Origin: Chitinophaga rhizophila
GTDB lineage: Bacteria; Bacteroidota; Bacteroidia; Chitinophagales; Chitinophagaceae
Length of the DNA stretch: 64,000 bases
Assembly (NCBI RefSeq): GCF_019492185.1
Contig: NZ_JAICCF010000001.1
Coordinates: 124,001-188,000 of the forward strand
Reading direction: 5' to 3'
Below, piece by piece: positions 35,997 through 44,693 of the stretch. Within the stretch, counting starts at the first letter, position 1, and each line of letters opens with the position of its first letter. A program made the translations under genes and the position numbers. Under the pieces are notes generated by a model. The model was not told the origin of the DNA. It saw only the letters and a list, made by a program, of their open reading frames with translations, and ran no database searches.

Positions 35997-36009
35997 GTAA
36001 TAATTTGTT

Positions 36010-36063
36010 AACAGCCGGCACGTGTATTTATATACGTTATACAGCGTGCCGGCTGTTCTTTTG
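36010..36063 (+). terminator. Terminator of the multidomain GH16 gene
   Basis: Perfect 13-bp stem AACAGCCGGCACG (36010-36022) with 36045-36057, then CTTTTG. 13 bp after the stop codon. Confidence 0.8.
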
Positions 36064-36278
36064 GAATATTATGGCCGGTGTCTGTTATACTTGTATGAGT
36101 ATAACATGAAAATTCACTGAGTAGTTGATACAAGTTATCAGGTTATGTTTGTAAATTGTTGTCTGACAAAAACCATTTGAAAACCTATCCTCAGATATAA
36201 CTATTTCGTATTCCCTAGACTAACGAACGGCAACCGTCACCTTGGAAACCTAATATTCACAAAAACCATTTAAGACAA

Positions 36279-39200
36279 ATGAAGAAAAACCTGCTGCTTA
36301 CATTTCATAAGCGGATCTTTACAGCCTGCTTTGGAATTGCCATGCTCGCAGCGAGCACAGACCGTGCTTACAGCCAGGTACCTGCTGGCTTTACGCTCAG
36401 AAAACTGACAGACAACTCTATTCGCGAAGCGACCGCTATGGCACATGCTGCTGATGGCCGGATATTTATGGCGGAACGTGGAGGAGCCTTGAAAGTCTAT
36501 CAGAACGGAACCGTATCTACCGTGTATACCGCACAGACAGTAACCGATGCAGAGCAGGGTTTACTGGGTATCACACTTCACCCACAATTCTCAACAAACC
36601 GCAGATGCTACATTTTTTACACTAACAGAGAGATGAACCGTCATTACCTGGATATCATCTTTATCAATCCGGCGAATGGCGTAGACTCTGTCCGGAGAGT
36701 GATGGAGTTTGATCCGCTTATTAACGGGGCACATAACGGAGGTGCCTTGCTGTTCCGCAGAGGGCTGCTATATGTGGCTATCGGAGAAAGCAATGAGCCG
36801 ATCGAAGCGCCGAAGCTGAACACATATAGAGGTAAGATCCTGCGACTGACAGAAGACGGTCAGCCAGCGCCAGGAAACCCTTACTATGACACTCCCGGAG
36901 CCAGCCGCCAGCAGAGAAGCATCTGGGCAAGAGGCTTAAGGAACCCGTGGCGCATGTCCCTTGATCCCGTGTCACAGCGAATCTTTGTAGTGGATGTAGG
37001 CGGTGAATATGAAGAGATTAATGACGTCACTAATCCCGATCCTAACAGAGGATATAATTATGGCTGGGATCAAAACAGGAAGAGTGGCGCTGAACAGGAT
37101 ACAACAACAACAATTCCAGGCGTATATTACTATAATCACTCCGAGACAACAGGCGGCTGTGCAATTACGTCAGGATTGTTTTTCAATCCACCGGCAACGA
37201 ACTATCCTCCTCAGTATCTGAACAAGTTCTTCTTCTCAGACTGGTGCCGCGATTGGTACAGGTTTGTAGATGTAAACGGACTCAGACCCAGCTCCCAGTA
37301 TATGGAGTTTTCAACCAGGAACTTCACCCGGATATTGGGTACCAGCGTAGGTATAGATGGCAACATCTACTACATTGCTTATGCAGGAGATGGCAGTCTG
37401 TATAGAATAGAGTATAACAATAATCAGGCTCCTTCTATCGTCAATCAACCTGAAAGCGCCACTATAACAGCAGGAGATGATATTGCTTTTTCTGTGACCG
37501 CCTCCGGTGGAACACCTTTATCATTCCAGTGGCAGAAGAACGGTGTCAATATCGCAGGAGCGACAGCAGCCACCTATCGTATTGCACAGACCACACAGGC
37601 AGATTCTGGTCTATACCGTTGTGTAGTGACAAATCCTATCAGCAGCGTAAACAGTAATGCCGCTAAGCTGACCGTACTGAAATTCAATGCCCGACCAGTG
37701 CCGAAAATACTTACACCATCTGCTTCGCTGACATGGAATGTAGGTACAGTTGTCAACTTCTCGGCTACCGCAACAGATACAGAAGATGGTACTTTACCAG
37801 ATAGTACATATTCATGGGAAGCGCGCTTCTATCATGCCGACAGTCCAGCCAGTGAACACTGGCATCCTGGTCCGACGTTGCCTGCAGGAGTAAAAGCAGG
37901 CAGCTTTACAGCAGACAACCTGGGCGAGTCTTCACCAAATATCTGGTTTAGGCTTATGCTGACAGTAAAGGATTCCAATGGCCGTACCGGTATAGACTCG
38001 GTGGATATCTACCCTAATAAGGTGACAGTATCCGCTGTGACAAATGTACCTGGTATCAACCTGGTATTGGGTTCAAGAGCAGCAACACCTATTACAAAGA
38101 CAATGGTAGTAAACTCGCTGACAACCTTACAGGCAGTTACGCCTCAGCTGCTCGGAGATACAACATATGACTTCGTATCATGGGCGCATGGAGGAGATGC
38201 CTTACAATCCATCCGTGTACCGGCAGTAAATACCACCTATCGTGCAACCTATAAAGCGGGTGCTTCCAGACAGACACCTTATCCTGATGCCAGTACTCCG
38301 GCTACCATCCCCGGCAAGATAGAAATAGAGAATTTCGACGCTGGCGGAGAAGGTATTGCCTACCATGATGCAAGCGCTGCCAACCAGGGTAACCAATACC
38401 GTATCAATGAAGGAGTAGATCTGGAGAACTGCTCTGAAGGCGGCTACAATATTGGATACGTAGCTAACGGAGAATGGCTGGAATATACAGCTAATGTTAC
38501 CATCACCGGCAGATACACCTTCTCTGCCCGTGTTGCGAATCCGGGTGCAGCGAAAACCTTCCATGTAGAAATGGATGGTATTGACATTACCGGTCCGGTG
38601 ACTGTTCCAACGACAGGCGGCTTCCAGGCATGGCAGACCGTAGCTACCACTACCCTGCAGGCATTGCCGGCAGGCGTACACGTATTCCGTATCGCACTGG
38701 AAGCGGCAGACTTCAACGTTAACTACTTCAACTTTGATCTGGCTATCGGCAATGCACCAACTGTAAGCATTACTGCCCCGGTCAACGGAGAAGCCTTCGC
38801 CAGCAATAGCGACATTCTGTTGCGAGCAACAGCCGCAGACACTGACGGTACCATCAGGAAAGTAGAGTTCTTCCAGGGCGCTACCAAGATAGGTGAAGAC
38901 ACCACCAGCCCTTACCAGTACCTCTGGACAGGCGTGGCCGCAGGTAACTATAGCATTACTGCCAGAGCCACCGACAACAATCAGATGACAGCTATCTCCA
39001 CTCCTGTTGCCATCAATGTAACAGCAGCGCCGGTAGAAAAACTGATACCTGGCCGTATTGAAGCAGAAGACTTTGATGCTATGTCAGGCATACAAACGGA
39101 AGGTTGCGCTGACACCGGCGGTGGTGAAAACATAGGCTGGGTAGATACCGGCGACTGGATGGACTATTTTGTGAACGTCACGGAAGCAGGCACTTACCAG

Positions 39201-39674
39201 GTATCCTTCCGGGTTGCCAGCGCACCAGGTGGTGGTCAACTGCAATTGCAGTCAGGCAGTACTGTTCTTACAACAGTAGATATCGCAGCTACTGGCGGCT
39301 GGCAATCCTGGGCCACTGTGACCAAAACAGTAACCCTTTCCGCCGGCAAACAGACCTTACGTGTCTACGCTTCTCATGCAGACGTCAACCTTAACTGGAT
39401 AGCGTTCTCTTCTAATGCCCAGACAGCTAGAAGTGCTGCGGTACTCCCAGATCCGGCTATCCGGATGTATCCGAACCCGGTAGTGAATCTGCTAACGGTA
39501 GGTAATGTGAAAGGCAACGGCTTATTCACAATCACCAACGTAGCCACCTCACAATCCACCGTTATCAAATCAATGAACGGAATACTGGATGTGAGCAGTC
39601 TGCCTGCAGGCGTGTATATATTACAGTTCACCAATGCTGGAAAATCTGTGACGAAGAAATTCGTGAAGATATAA
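36279..39674 (+). CDS. PQQ-type glucose/sorbosone dehydrogenase fused to Ig-like and CBM6 domains, T9SS-secreted
   Basis: 1131 aa. Signal peptide ends RAYSQ. Residues about 35-388 match soluble aldose sugar dehydrogenases: GGALKVYQNG, EQGLLGITLHPQF, GAHNGGALLF, YRGKILRL, WARGLRNPWRMSLDP, DVGGEYEEIN and the C-terminal GDGSLYRIEY; this six-bladed propeller uses PQQ to oxidise sugars. Then an Ig-like domain (392-467), a PKD-like segment, CBM6 (about 680-815, IEIENFDAGGEGIAYHD), another Ig-like domain (823-915), a second CBM6 (about 925-1050, IEAEDFDAMSG) and a T9SS type A tail (MYPNPVVNLLTVG ... FVKI). CBM6 modules commonly bind beta-glucan or xylan, so it may oxidise ends released by the neighbouring GH16 enzymes. 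PQQ supply is not encoded here. Confidence 0.88.
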   Translation: MKKNLLLTFHKRIFTACFGIAMLAASTDRAYSQVPAGFTLRKLTDNSIREATAMAHAADGRIFMAERGGALKVYQNGTVSTVYTAQTVTDAEQGLLGITLHPQFSTNRRCYIFYTNREMNRHYLDIIFINPANGVDSVRRVMEFDPLINGAHNGGALLFRRGLLYVAIGESNEPIEAPKLNTYRGKILRLTEDGQPAPGNPYYDTPGASRQQRSIWARGLRNPWRMSLDPVSQRIFVVDVGGEYEEINDVTNPDPNRGYNYGWDQNRKSGAEQDTTTTIPGVYYYNHSETTGGCAITSGLFFNPPATNYPPQYLNKFFFSDWCRDWYRFVDVNGLRPSSQYMEFSTRNFTRILGTSVGIDGNIYYIAYAGDGSLYRIEYNNNQAPSIVNQPESATITAGDDIAFSVTASGGTPLSFQWQKNGVNIAGATAATYRIAQTTQADSGLYRCVVTNPISSVNSNAAKLTVLKFNARPVPKILTPSASLTWNVGTVVNFSATATDTEDGTLPDSTYSWEARFYHADSPASEHWHPGPTLPAGVKAGSFTADNLGESSPNIWFRLMLTVKDSNGRTGIDSVDIYPNKVTVSAVTNVPGINLVLGSRAATPITKTMVVNSLTTLQAVTPQLLGDTTYDFVSWAHGGDALQSIRVPAVNTTYRATYKAGASRQTPYPDASTPATIPGKIEIENFDAGGEGIAYHDASAANQGNQYRINEGVDLENCSEGGYNIGYVANGEWLEYTANVTITGRYTFSARVANPGAAKTFHVEMDGIDITGPVTVPTTGGFQAWQTVATTTLQALPAGVHVFRIALEAADFNVNYFNFDLAIGNAPTVSITAPVNGEAFASNSDILLRATAADTDGTIRKVEFFQGATKIGEDTTSPYQYLWTGVAAGNYSITARATDNNQMTAISTPVAINVTAAPVEKLIPGRIEAEDFDAMSGIQTEGCADTGGGENIGWVDTGDWMDYFVNVTEAGTYQVSFRVASAPGGGQLQLQSGSTVLTTVDIAATGGWQSWATVTKTVTLSAGKQTLRVYASHADVNLNWIAFSSNAQTARSAAVLPDPAIRMYPNPVVNLLTVGNVKGNGLFTITNVATSQSTVIKSMNGILDVSSLPAGVYILQFTNAGKSVTKKFVKI

Positions 39675-39697
39675 TCCAGGCAATGGTTTTATCCAAA

Positions 39698-39728
39698 AGC
39701 TGCCTCTTTAAGAGGCGGCTTTTTTTAT
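39698..39728 (+). terminator. Terminator of the sugar dehydrogenase gene
   Basis: 11-bp stem with one G-T pair (39698-39708 with 39710-39720) followed by eight or more T. 23 bp after the stop. Confidence 0.9.
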
Positions 39729-39733
39729 TTTTG

Positions 39734-39765
39734 TTTGGAGTTTTTAAATATCTGTTGTAATATTG
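39734..39765 (+). promoter_or_regulatory. tRNA-Lys promoter
   Basis: TTTG (39734-39737), 20-base spacer, TAATATTG (39758-39765; one mismatch to TAnnTTTG), 20 bp upstream of the tRNA. The -7 box sits in an imperfect palindrome GTTGTAATATTGCAAC (39754-39769) similar to the ars operators at 41203 and 41585. Confidence 0.6.
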
Positions 39766-39785
39766 CAACCCCGTTTAAGGGGAAT

Positions 39786-39858
39786 GATTCCGTAGCTCAG
39801 TTGGTAGAGCAATACACTTTTAATGTATGGGTCCTGGGTTCGAGTCCCAGCGGGATCA
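39786..39858 (+). tRNA. tRNA-Lys (anticodon TTT)
   Basis: 73 nt folds as a complete cloverleaf: acceptor GATTCCG with CGGGATC (one T-G pair), D arm GCTCAGTTGGTAGAGC, anticodon stem ATACA/TGTAT with loop CTTTTAA (anticodon TTT at 39819-39821), five-base variable loop, and T arm CTGGG-TTCGAGT-CCCAG. The discriminator is A and CCA is not encoded. It marks the left edge of the more AT-rich island with a recombinase remnant. Confidence 0.96.
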
Positions 39859-39860
39859 CG

Positions 39861-39907
39861 AAACCCGACTTCTTGAGAATAGTCTCAAAAGGTCGGGTTT
39901 CTTCTTT
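39861..39907 (+). terminator. Terminator of tRNA-Lys
   Basis: AAACCCGAC (39861-39869) with GTCGGGTTT (39892-39900), plus an inner TTGAGA/TCTCAA stem, followed by CTTCTTT. Confidence 0.85.
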
Positions 39908-39921
39908 GTATGAAGTACCCG

Positions 39922-40512
39922 TCAGGTCTGCAACGAGCGCGAATAAAGGATTAAAGTTTGTGGTTCGAGGTTGGTCATTTTCCTTGTTATAATAGATTCC
40001 TTCCGGAAATATCGCTCCTCCAGATTTTCGATTTTTTGTTCCAGCTCCGTTAGTTTAGCCTTGTATAATTTCGCTGTCTCTTCCTTTTCAGCATTAATCG
40101 TGGTGAAGATCTTTCTTAGCTGTAATTGGAAAAGATAAATGTATTTCTCAGGAAGAGTTATCTCGTTAAGAATGGTCATGAATCTTTCGTGTAACTTCGC
40201 TGCGCTTATGTGGCAAGAGCATTTACTGCCATTATCACATTTATAATAATATAAGTTCTTCCGTTTTACTATATACCCGCTTAGATACATATCACAGGTT
40301 TCACATTTCATAAAGAGCTTTAAAGGCAATTCTTCATTTAGTGGGTTTTGTGTAAAGCCGTGTGTAACCTTGTTCTATTCCTCATTTGCCATTAAGAAAA
40401 TCTCTTTGTTGACAAGTTTCTCATGTTTCCCATCAACCAATTCTCCATTTAACAGAGAATGTGACAATATGCCACAATAGAAAGGATTTATCTACAACTT
40501 GTATAAGGATCG
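39922..40512 (-). pseudogene. Large serine recombinase, C-terminal remnant with stop codons
   Basis: The last open stretch (40329-39922) codes for LKLFMKCETCDMYLSGYIVKR ... YYYKCDNG, the zinc-ribbon domain of large serine integrases, followed by a long coiled coil. Upstream in the same frame the reading continues through a TAG near 40380 as NGELVDGKHEKLVNKEIF, and further as NPFYCGILS after a second TAG near 40490; these match the usual NPFYCG ... GELVxGKHExLI part of the family. The catalytic serine domain is absent. So this is a decayed integrase fragment next to tRNA-Lys, the likely agent that once brought in the island. Confidence 0.8.
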
Positions 40513-40533
40513 TCTTATCCTAACAGATATATT

Positions 40534-41046
40534 GCCAGTAAGTACAGAATTGGCAGATAAGAAAAAGTTGGATAAAGTAAAGCTACTCGCATTAAGAGCA
40601 AAAGCCTTACAGCTTTTTGGGGGATGCAGTTTGAGACATTAGGTTTTATGGGTAAGTGGAGAGAATTCATCGGAGATCCAGCCCCCGGTTTTTCCGCTAT
40701 GGTAAGTGCAAGGCTCAAAATTGGGAAAAGTCTCTTTGCCGACTTTGCTGGATAACTACCGGATGACCTTAGCCCTTATGATTTTATAGTGTTGGATAGC
40801 GTAACGCGGCTCAAGTTAACTCCGGAAGATCTTCGTGCTCTCAAAGAATCTTATCCTGGTAAATCTTTTATCTACGTATACCAGGTTACAAAGACTGGAC
40901 AGTTCCGAGGATCGCAGGAAGCTCAGCATGACGTGGATGTAGTGATCGAGGTTCCAGAGAAAGGCAGGGCCGTACAATTCGGACGATATAATCAGGGAGG
41001 CGAAATGGACATTTTTGAGAATAAAAAATACGTACAGGCAGCATAG
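40534..41046 (+). pseudogene. RecA-like (AAA) ATPase remnant with frameshift and internal deletion
   Basis: Three in-order pieces of one protein are visible. First STELADKKKLDKVKLLALRAK (about 40543-40620). After a frameshift comes METLGF-type sequence then MGKWREFIGDPAPGFSAM and a Walker A-like ARLKIGKSLFADFAG, ending in TAA at 40753. The same frame continues as LPDDLSPYDFIVLDSVTRL (Walker B-like) and an open C-terminal stretch 40789-41046 with HDVDVVIEVPEKGRAVQFGR. Intact relatives in Bacteroidota mobile elements, as I recall, have about 50 residues between FAGY and LPDDLSPYDF; these are missing here. Not functional. Confidence 0.7.
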
Positions 41047-41183
41047 TGACCATAACATACATTAGAATGTCCCGAGACTACTTTTAATTGTAGTCCCGGA
41101 TTCAAGTTTGTCTACGTTTATTAATTCAGTCTATTTTATGAGAATAATTTACATGTATAGTTGTTTCAATACGTGAAAAAGAT

Positions 41184-41218
41184 TTTGGTATTCTAAAATT
41201 CAATCGTAATATTGCGAT
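41184..41218 (+). promoter_or_regulatory. arsR promoter overlapped by ArsR operator
   Basis: TTTG (41184-41187), 19 bases, TAATATTG (41207-41214; one mismatch to TAnnTTTG). The -7 box is the centre of ATCGTAATATTGCGAT (41203-41218), a 16-bp palindrome with one mismatched pair. Binding of ArsR here would block the promoter directly. 18 bp before the arsR ATG. Confidence 0.8.
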
Positions 41219-41235
41219 GCGATAGAAATGTAATT

Positions 41236-41565
41236 ATGGGAGCGACTAAGGCGGACTTATTTACTAAACAACAGAACGATATAGCCAATATGGCTAAGGC
41301 AATTGCACACCCTGCCCGAATTGCTATTTTGCAATATCTGGTTAAGAAAAATGCCTGTGTCTGCGGGGATCTGGTTGACGAGCTGGGTTTGGCCCAGGCT
41401 ACCACGTCTCAACATTTAAAGGAGTTAAAGATAGCCGGACTTATTCAAGGCACAATTGAAGGGGCAAGTGTTTGTTATTGTATAAACCCGAAAGTATGGA
41501 AGCAGTACGGACAAGTATTTGGCGGTTTTTTCGCCGAAATAGGCTGCATTGATTCTTGTTGTTAG
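41236..41565 (+). CDS. arsR: ArsR/SmtB-family arsenic-responsive repressor
   Basis: 109 aa from ATG 41236; the frame is open to a TTG at 41212 but that codon lies inside the operator. Winged helix with recognition segment [21 protein letters not shown] (about 49-69). Cys41 and Cys43 in NACVCGDL replace the classical ELCVCDL As(III) site, and the C-terminal GCIDSCC adds three more cysteines. Represses its own operon until arsenite binds. First gene of an ars operon; two operator copies (41203 and 41585) flank it. Confidence 0.93.
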   Translation: MGATKADLFTKQQNDIANMAKAIAHPARIAILQYLVKKNACVCGDLVDELGLAQATTSQHLKELKIAGLIQGTIEGASVCYCINPKVWKQYGQVFGGFFAEIGCIDSCC

Positions 41566-41584
41566 ATTTTTTTTGACTTTAACC

Positions 41585-41600
41585 ATCGCAATATTGCAAT
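41585..41600 (+). promoter_or_regulatory. Second ArsR operator, upstream of arsM
   Basis: ATCGCAATATTGCAAT differs from the 41203 site at two bases and fits the same palindrome ATCGCAATATTGCGAT. It sits 28 bp before the arsM ATG and implies a separate ArsR-controlled start for the distal genes; a properly spaced -33 box is not evident. Confidence 0.75.
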
Positions 41601-41627
41601 AATAAGATAAATAAATTTTCTACTATC

Positions 41628-42470
41628 ATGTCTACAGATACTCAAATAAAGGAAATGGTAAGGCAGAAGTACAGTGAAATTGCTTTACAGGATAAAGACA
41701 CTAATCAGTCTTCATGTTGTGGAGCTGGTGAGTGTTCGACAGAGGTTTATAATATTATGAGTGATGATTATTCCACTCTGGAAGGTTATAATCCGGATGC
41801 AGATTTGGGCTTGGGTTGTAGCCTGCCTACACAGTTCGCAAAAATTGCAATTGGCAATACTGTAATAGACTTAGGTTCTGGTGCTGGAAATGACTGTTTT
41901 GTAGCAAGAAAGGAAGCTGGAGAAAATGGAAAGGTGATCGGGATAGATTTTACCCCTGCTATGATTGAAAAAGCCCGTTTGAATGCAGAAAAACTCGGCT
42001 TCAACAACGTTGAATTTCGTCAGGGAGATATAGAGAAGATACCTGTTTCGGCAAATGTTGCTGATGTGATAGTAAGTAACTGTGTACTTAATCTTGTACC
42101 GAACAAAGACGGGGTATTTAAGGAAATATTTCGCGTTCTAAAACCTGGAGGACACTTCAGCATTTCTGACATTGTATTGAATGGAGATCTTCCATCAGCA
42201 ATAAAAGAAGCTGCTGAAATGTATTCTGGCTGTGTTTCTGGTGCGATTCAAAAACAGGTATATCTGGATCTTATTGCAGATAATGGTTTCGTCAATATTA
42301 CGATCCAGAAGCAGAAGCCTATTATAGTTCCGGATGACATACTTTCCAAATATCTTTCAAAAGATGAACTTACAGCTTTCAGAAGCAGTAATACAGGAAT
42401 ATATAGCGTAACTGTATATGCGGAAAAGCCTACAGAAGCTGCATGTTGCCCTCCAGGTTGTTGTAGTTAA
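41628..42470 (+). CDS. arsM: Arsenite S-adenosylmethionine methyltransferase
   Basis: 280 aa. SAM-binding motif I is DLGSGAGNDCFVARK (about 81-95). The As(III)-binding cysteines of ArsM are matched by Cys64 (GLGCS), Cys152 (SNCVLN) and Cys202 (SGCVSG). Extra Cys-rich ends (SSCCGAGEC near 29-36 and AACCPPGCCS at the C-terminus) may also bind As(III). The enzyme methylates arsenite to methylarsenicals, which become volatile or are expelled. Third in line after the second operator; the arsN-like gene begins 10 bp after its stop. Confidence 0.95.
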   Translation: MSTDTQIKEMVRQKYSEIALQDKDTNQSSCCGAGECSTEVYNIMSDDYSTLEGYNPDADLGLGCSLPTQFAKIAIGNTVIDLGSGAGNDCFVARKEAGENGKVIGIDFTPAMIEKARLNAEKLGFNNVEFRQGDIEKIPVSANVADVIVSNCVLNLVPNKDGVFKEIFRVLKPGGHFSISDIVLNGDLPSAIKEAAEMYSGCVSGAIQKQVYLDLIADNGFVNITIQKQKPIIVPDDILSKYLSKDELTAFRSSNTGIYSVTVYAEKPTEAACCPPGCCS

Positions 42471-42480
42471 ACAGTGACAT

Positions 42481-42969
42481 ATGCAAATAGAGCGTTTATT
42501 AGATATTCACTGGAAGGAAGTAAAAGATATCTATGAAGGTGGCATTGCAACAGGTAACGCCACTTTTCAGACGAATGCCCCTGAATGGGCTGAATGGGAC
42601 AATGGCCATGTAAAGGAATGCCGATTTGTTGCAATCGAAGATGGCAGGGTCTTAGGTTGGGCGGCCTTATCTCCAGTTTCGGGAAGATGTGTTTACGCCG
42701 GAGTAGCTGAAGTTAGTGTATATGTAAAAGAGAGTGCAAGAGGTAGAGGTATAGGCAATCAATTATTGAAAGCCCTTATTGACGAAAGTGAGAGACATAA
42801 TTTCTGGACTTTACAATCCGGGATTTTCCCTGAAAACTTGGCAAGTATAAAATTGCATGAGAACAATGGATTTCGAAAGGTAGGTTATAGGGAAAAAATT
42901 GGGAAAATGAACGGAGTATGGCGTGACACCCTGTTATTAGAAAGGCGCAGCAAATCAACTGGTCTATAA
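42481..42969 (+). CDS. arsN: GNAT acetyltransferase, ArsN/phosphinothricin-acetyltransferase type
   Basis: 162 aa. YEGGIATGNATFQTNAPEWAEWD at the N-terminus, AEVSVYVKESARGRGIGNQLL (acetyl-CoA loop, about 78-98) and LHENNGFRKVGYREKIGKMNGVWRDTLLLERR are typical of the Pat/ArsN1 group as I know it. ArsN1 acetylates the amino group of arsinothricin, an arsenic-containing glutamate analogue, which suits its place in this operon; phosphinothricin activity is possible too. Confidence 0.88.
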   Translation: MQIERLLDIHWKEVKDIYEGGIATGNATFQTNAPEWAEWDNGHVKECRFVAIEDGRVLGWAALSPVSGRCVYAGVAEVSVYVKESARGRGIGNQLLKALIDESERHNFWTLQSGIFPENLASIKLHENNGFRKVGYREKIGKMNGVWRDTLLLERRSKSTGL

Positions 42970-43114
42970 ATTCAAACTAAATAGTAGTGTAAATCGAATA
43001 CCTCTGCGGGATAGCTATTCTGCGGAACAGGGAATCTATATCTATAACTCTGGATCAGATAAGTCAGACTGGTAAAAATTCCATGTCTAATAATCACTTC
43101 TAGCACCAACAACT

Positions 43115-43569
43115 ATGAACAAGAAACTTTTCAGCTTATTACTGTTAGTTGCAGCCTTCTTGTCATTCGCTGCTATGCCTGAAATCGCTCCAGCTCCACG
43201 GTTATATCCTGAGTTGACAAAATATTTTATATCTGTAAGAAAGAATACCATCCGGAGAAACGAAAGAGAGGTTCTTGGCATCCTAAAGGGAGCAGTAGTA
43301 ATGGCTTCTATGGATGATAAGGATCGTAAACGAGGCTCCGGCAATTTTCACATATGCAAAGGGTATTGATGATCCCGCACTAAATGCAAAAGAAACATAT
43401 CCTATATCGGTAGACCCCGCTAATTTTGACCATTGGAAAGATGTAAAATTTACATATCCTGTATCGAAAATTAGAAATTGAAGGTTTCAATGATCTAAAC
43501 GATGGCAATAACTTAAAGGTCGCTGTGGATGCCGTAGCCACCTACATGATTCACCTCACTGATAAATAA
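43115..43569 (+). pseudogene. Frameshifted secreted-protein gene in the ars operon
   Basis: The first frame (43115-43369) has a signal peptide and LYPELTKYF, a start slightly reminiscent of exported ArsC-type phosphatases of Bacteroidota. A +1 shift near 43340 continues as IFTYAKGIDDPALNAKETYPISVDPANFDHW until a stop near 43478, and a second shift continues as [32 protein letters not shown] to TAA at 43569. Thus one gene broken by two frameshifts, or a join of fragments. The later parts do not look like ArsC (no CxxxxR loop) and I do not recognise them. It sits where an arsenate reductase is often found, and none is present in this operon. Confidence 0.6.
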
Positions 43570-43586
43570 ATGATAAAATAGTAAGC

Positions 43587-44672
43587 ATGAGTAATAGTAA
43601 TTGCAATCCTGCACAACGAAAACAATTGAGCTTCCTTGATAGGTATTTAACTTTATGGATATTCCTTGCGATGGCAATAGGGATAGGACTAGGATATTTC
43701 ATACCATCAACAGCTACATTCATTAATAGCTTTTCATCCGGCACTACTAACATCCCCTTGGCCATAGGATTGATTCTCATGATGTATCCTCCTTTGGCAA
43801 AAGTAAAGTACGAAAATATGGGGGAGGTATTTAAAAATACGAAAATACTAGGAGCGTCGCTTTTTCTAAACTGGATTATCGGCCCGGTTCTAATGTTCGG
43901 ACTTGCCGTTCTATTTCTACATGGATATCCAGAATATATGACTGGACTAACTTTGATAGGTTTGGCAAGATGTATAGCTATGGTAATAGTCTGGAATGAG
44001 CTTGCAGAGGGTAATAGAGAGTATGCAGCAGGGCTGGTAGCTATAAACAGTATTTTCCAAGTTCTCCTATATAGTGTTTATGCTTATGTGTTTATGACAT
44101 GGTTACCTGAAATATTAGGTATGAAAAGCATAGCTGTTAATATAACCATTGCAGAGATAGCAAAAAGTGTTGCTGTATATCTCGGTATTCCGTTTTTAGC
44201 AGGCGTAATTAGTCGTTACTCCCTAATTGCCTGGAAGGGTGAGCAATGGTTTAACCAAAAATATATCCCATTCATATCACCTATTACGTTGATTGCACTG
44301 TTGTTTACAATTATCGTGATGTTTAGTCTAAAAGGAGAGTTAATAGTTCAGATACCATTTGACGTGATCAGGGTGGCTATTCCGCTGGTAGTATACTTCG
44401 CCATAATGTTTCTGGTGAGTTTCCTGTTAGGAAAAAGTTTAGGTGCGGACTATTCGAAAAACGCATCAATAGCATTCACTGCTGCTGGGAACAATTTTGA
44501 GTTGGCAATAGCCGTAGCAATTGGTGTCTTTGGTATTAACTCAGGACAGGCATTTGTTGGCGTAATTGGGCCACTGGTAGAGGTTCCGGCATTGATTGCG
44601 CTTGTGAATGTTGCCTTTTGGTTAAGAAAGAGATACTATCGCAACCGAAATGAATTTCAAACAGTTAAATAG
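43587..44672 (+). CDS. acr3: ACR3-family arsenite efflux permease
   Basis: 361 aa with ten hydrophobic segments. Cys129 in [16 protein letters not shown] and Glu305 in [13 protein letters not shown] coincide with the essential Cys129/Glu305 pair described for Alkaliphilus Acr3. It exports As(III) across the inner membrane, driven by the proton gradient. It follows the frameshifted gene by 17 bp and is followed 21 bp later by the metallophosphoesterase genes. Confidence 0.96.
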   Translation: MSNSNCNPAQRKQLSFLDRYLTLWIFLAMAIGIGLGYFIPSTATFINSFSSGTTNIPLAIGLILMMYPPLAKVKYENMGEVFKNTKILGASLFLNWIIGPVLMFGLAVLFLHGYPEYMTGLTLIGLARCIAMVIVWNELAEGNREYAAGLVAINSIFQVLLYSVYAYVFMTWLPEILGMKSIAVNITIAEIAKSVAVYLGIPFLAGVISRYSLIAWKGEQWFNQKYIPFISPITLIALLFTIIVMFSLKGELIVQIPFDVIRVAIPLVVYFAIMFLVSFLLGKSLGADYSKNASIAFTAAGNNFELAIAVAIGVFGINSGQAFVGVIGPLVEVPALIALVNVAFWLRKRYYRNRNEFQTVK

Positions 44673-44693
44673 CAAATTTTAAATATCACGATA

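Noticed and set aside
39955..39985. GGTTCGAGG after tRNA-Lys as an attachment-site repeat
   Set aside because: Only eight bases match the T arm and the flanks differ; too short to call att.
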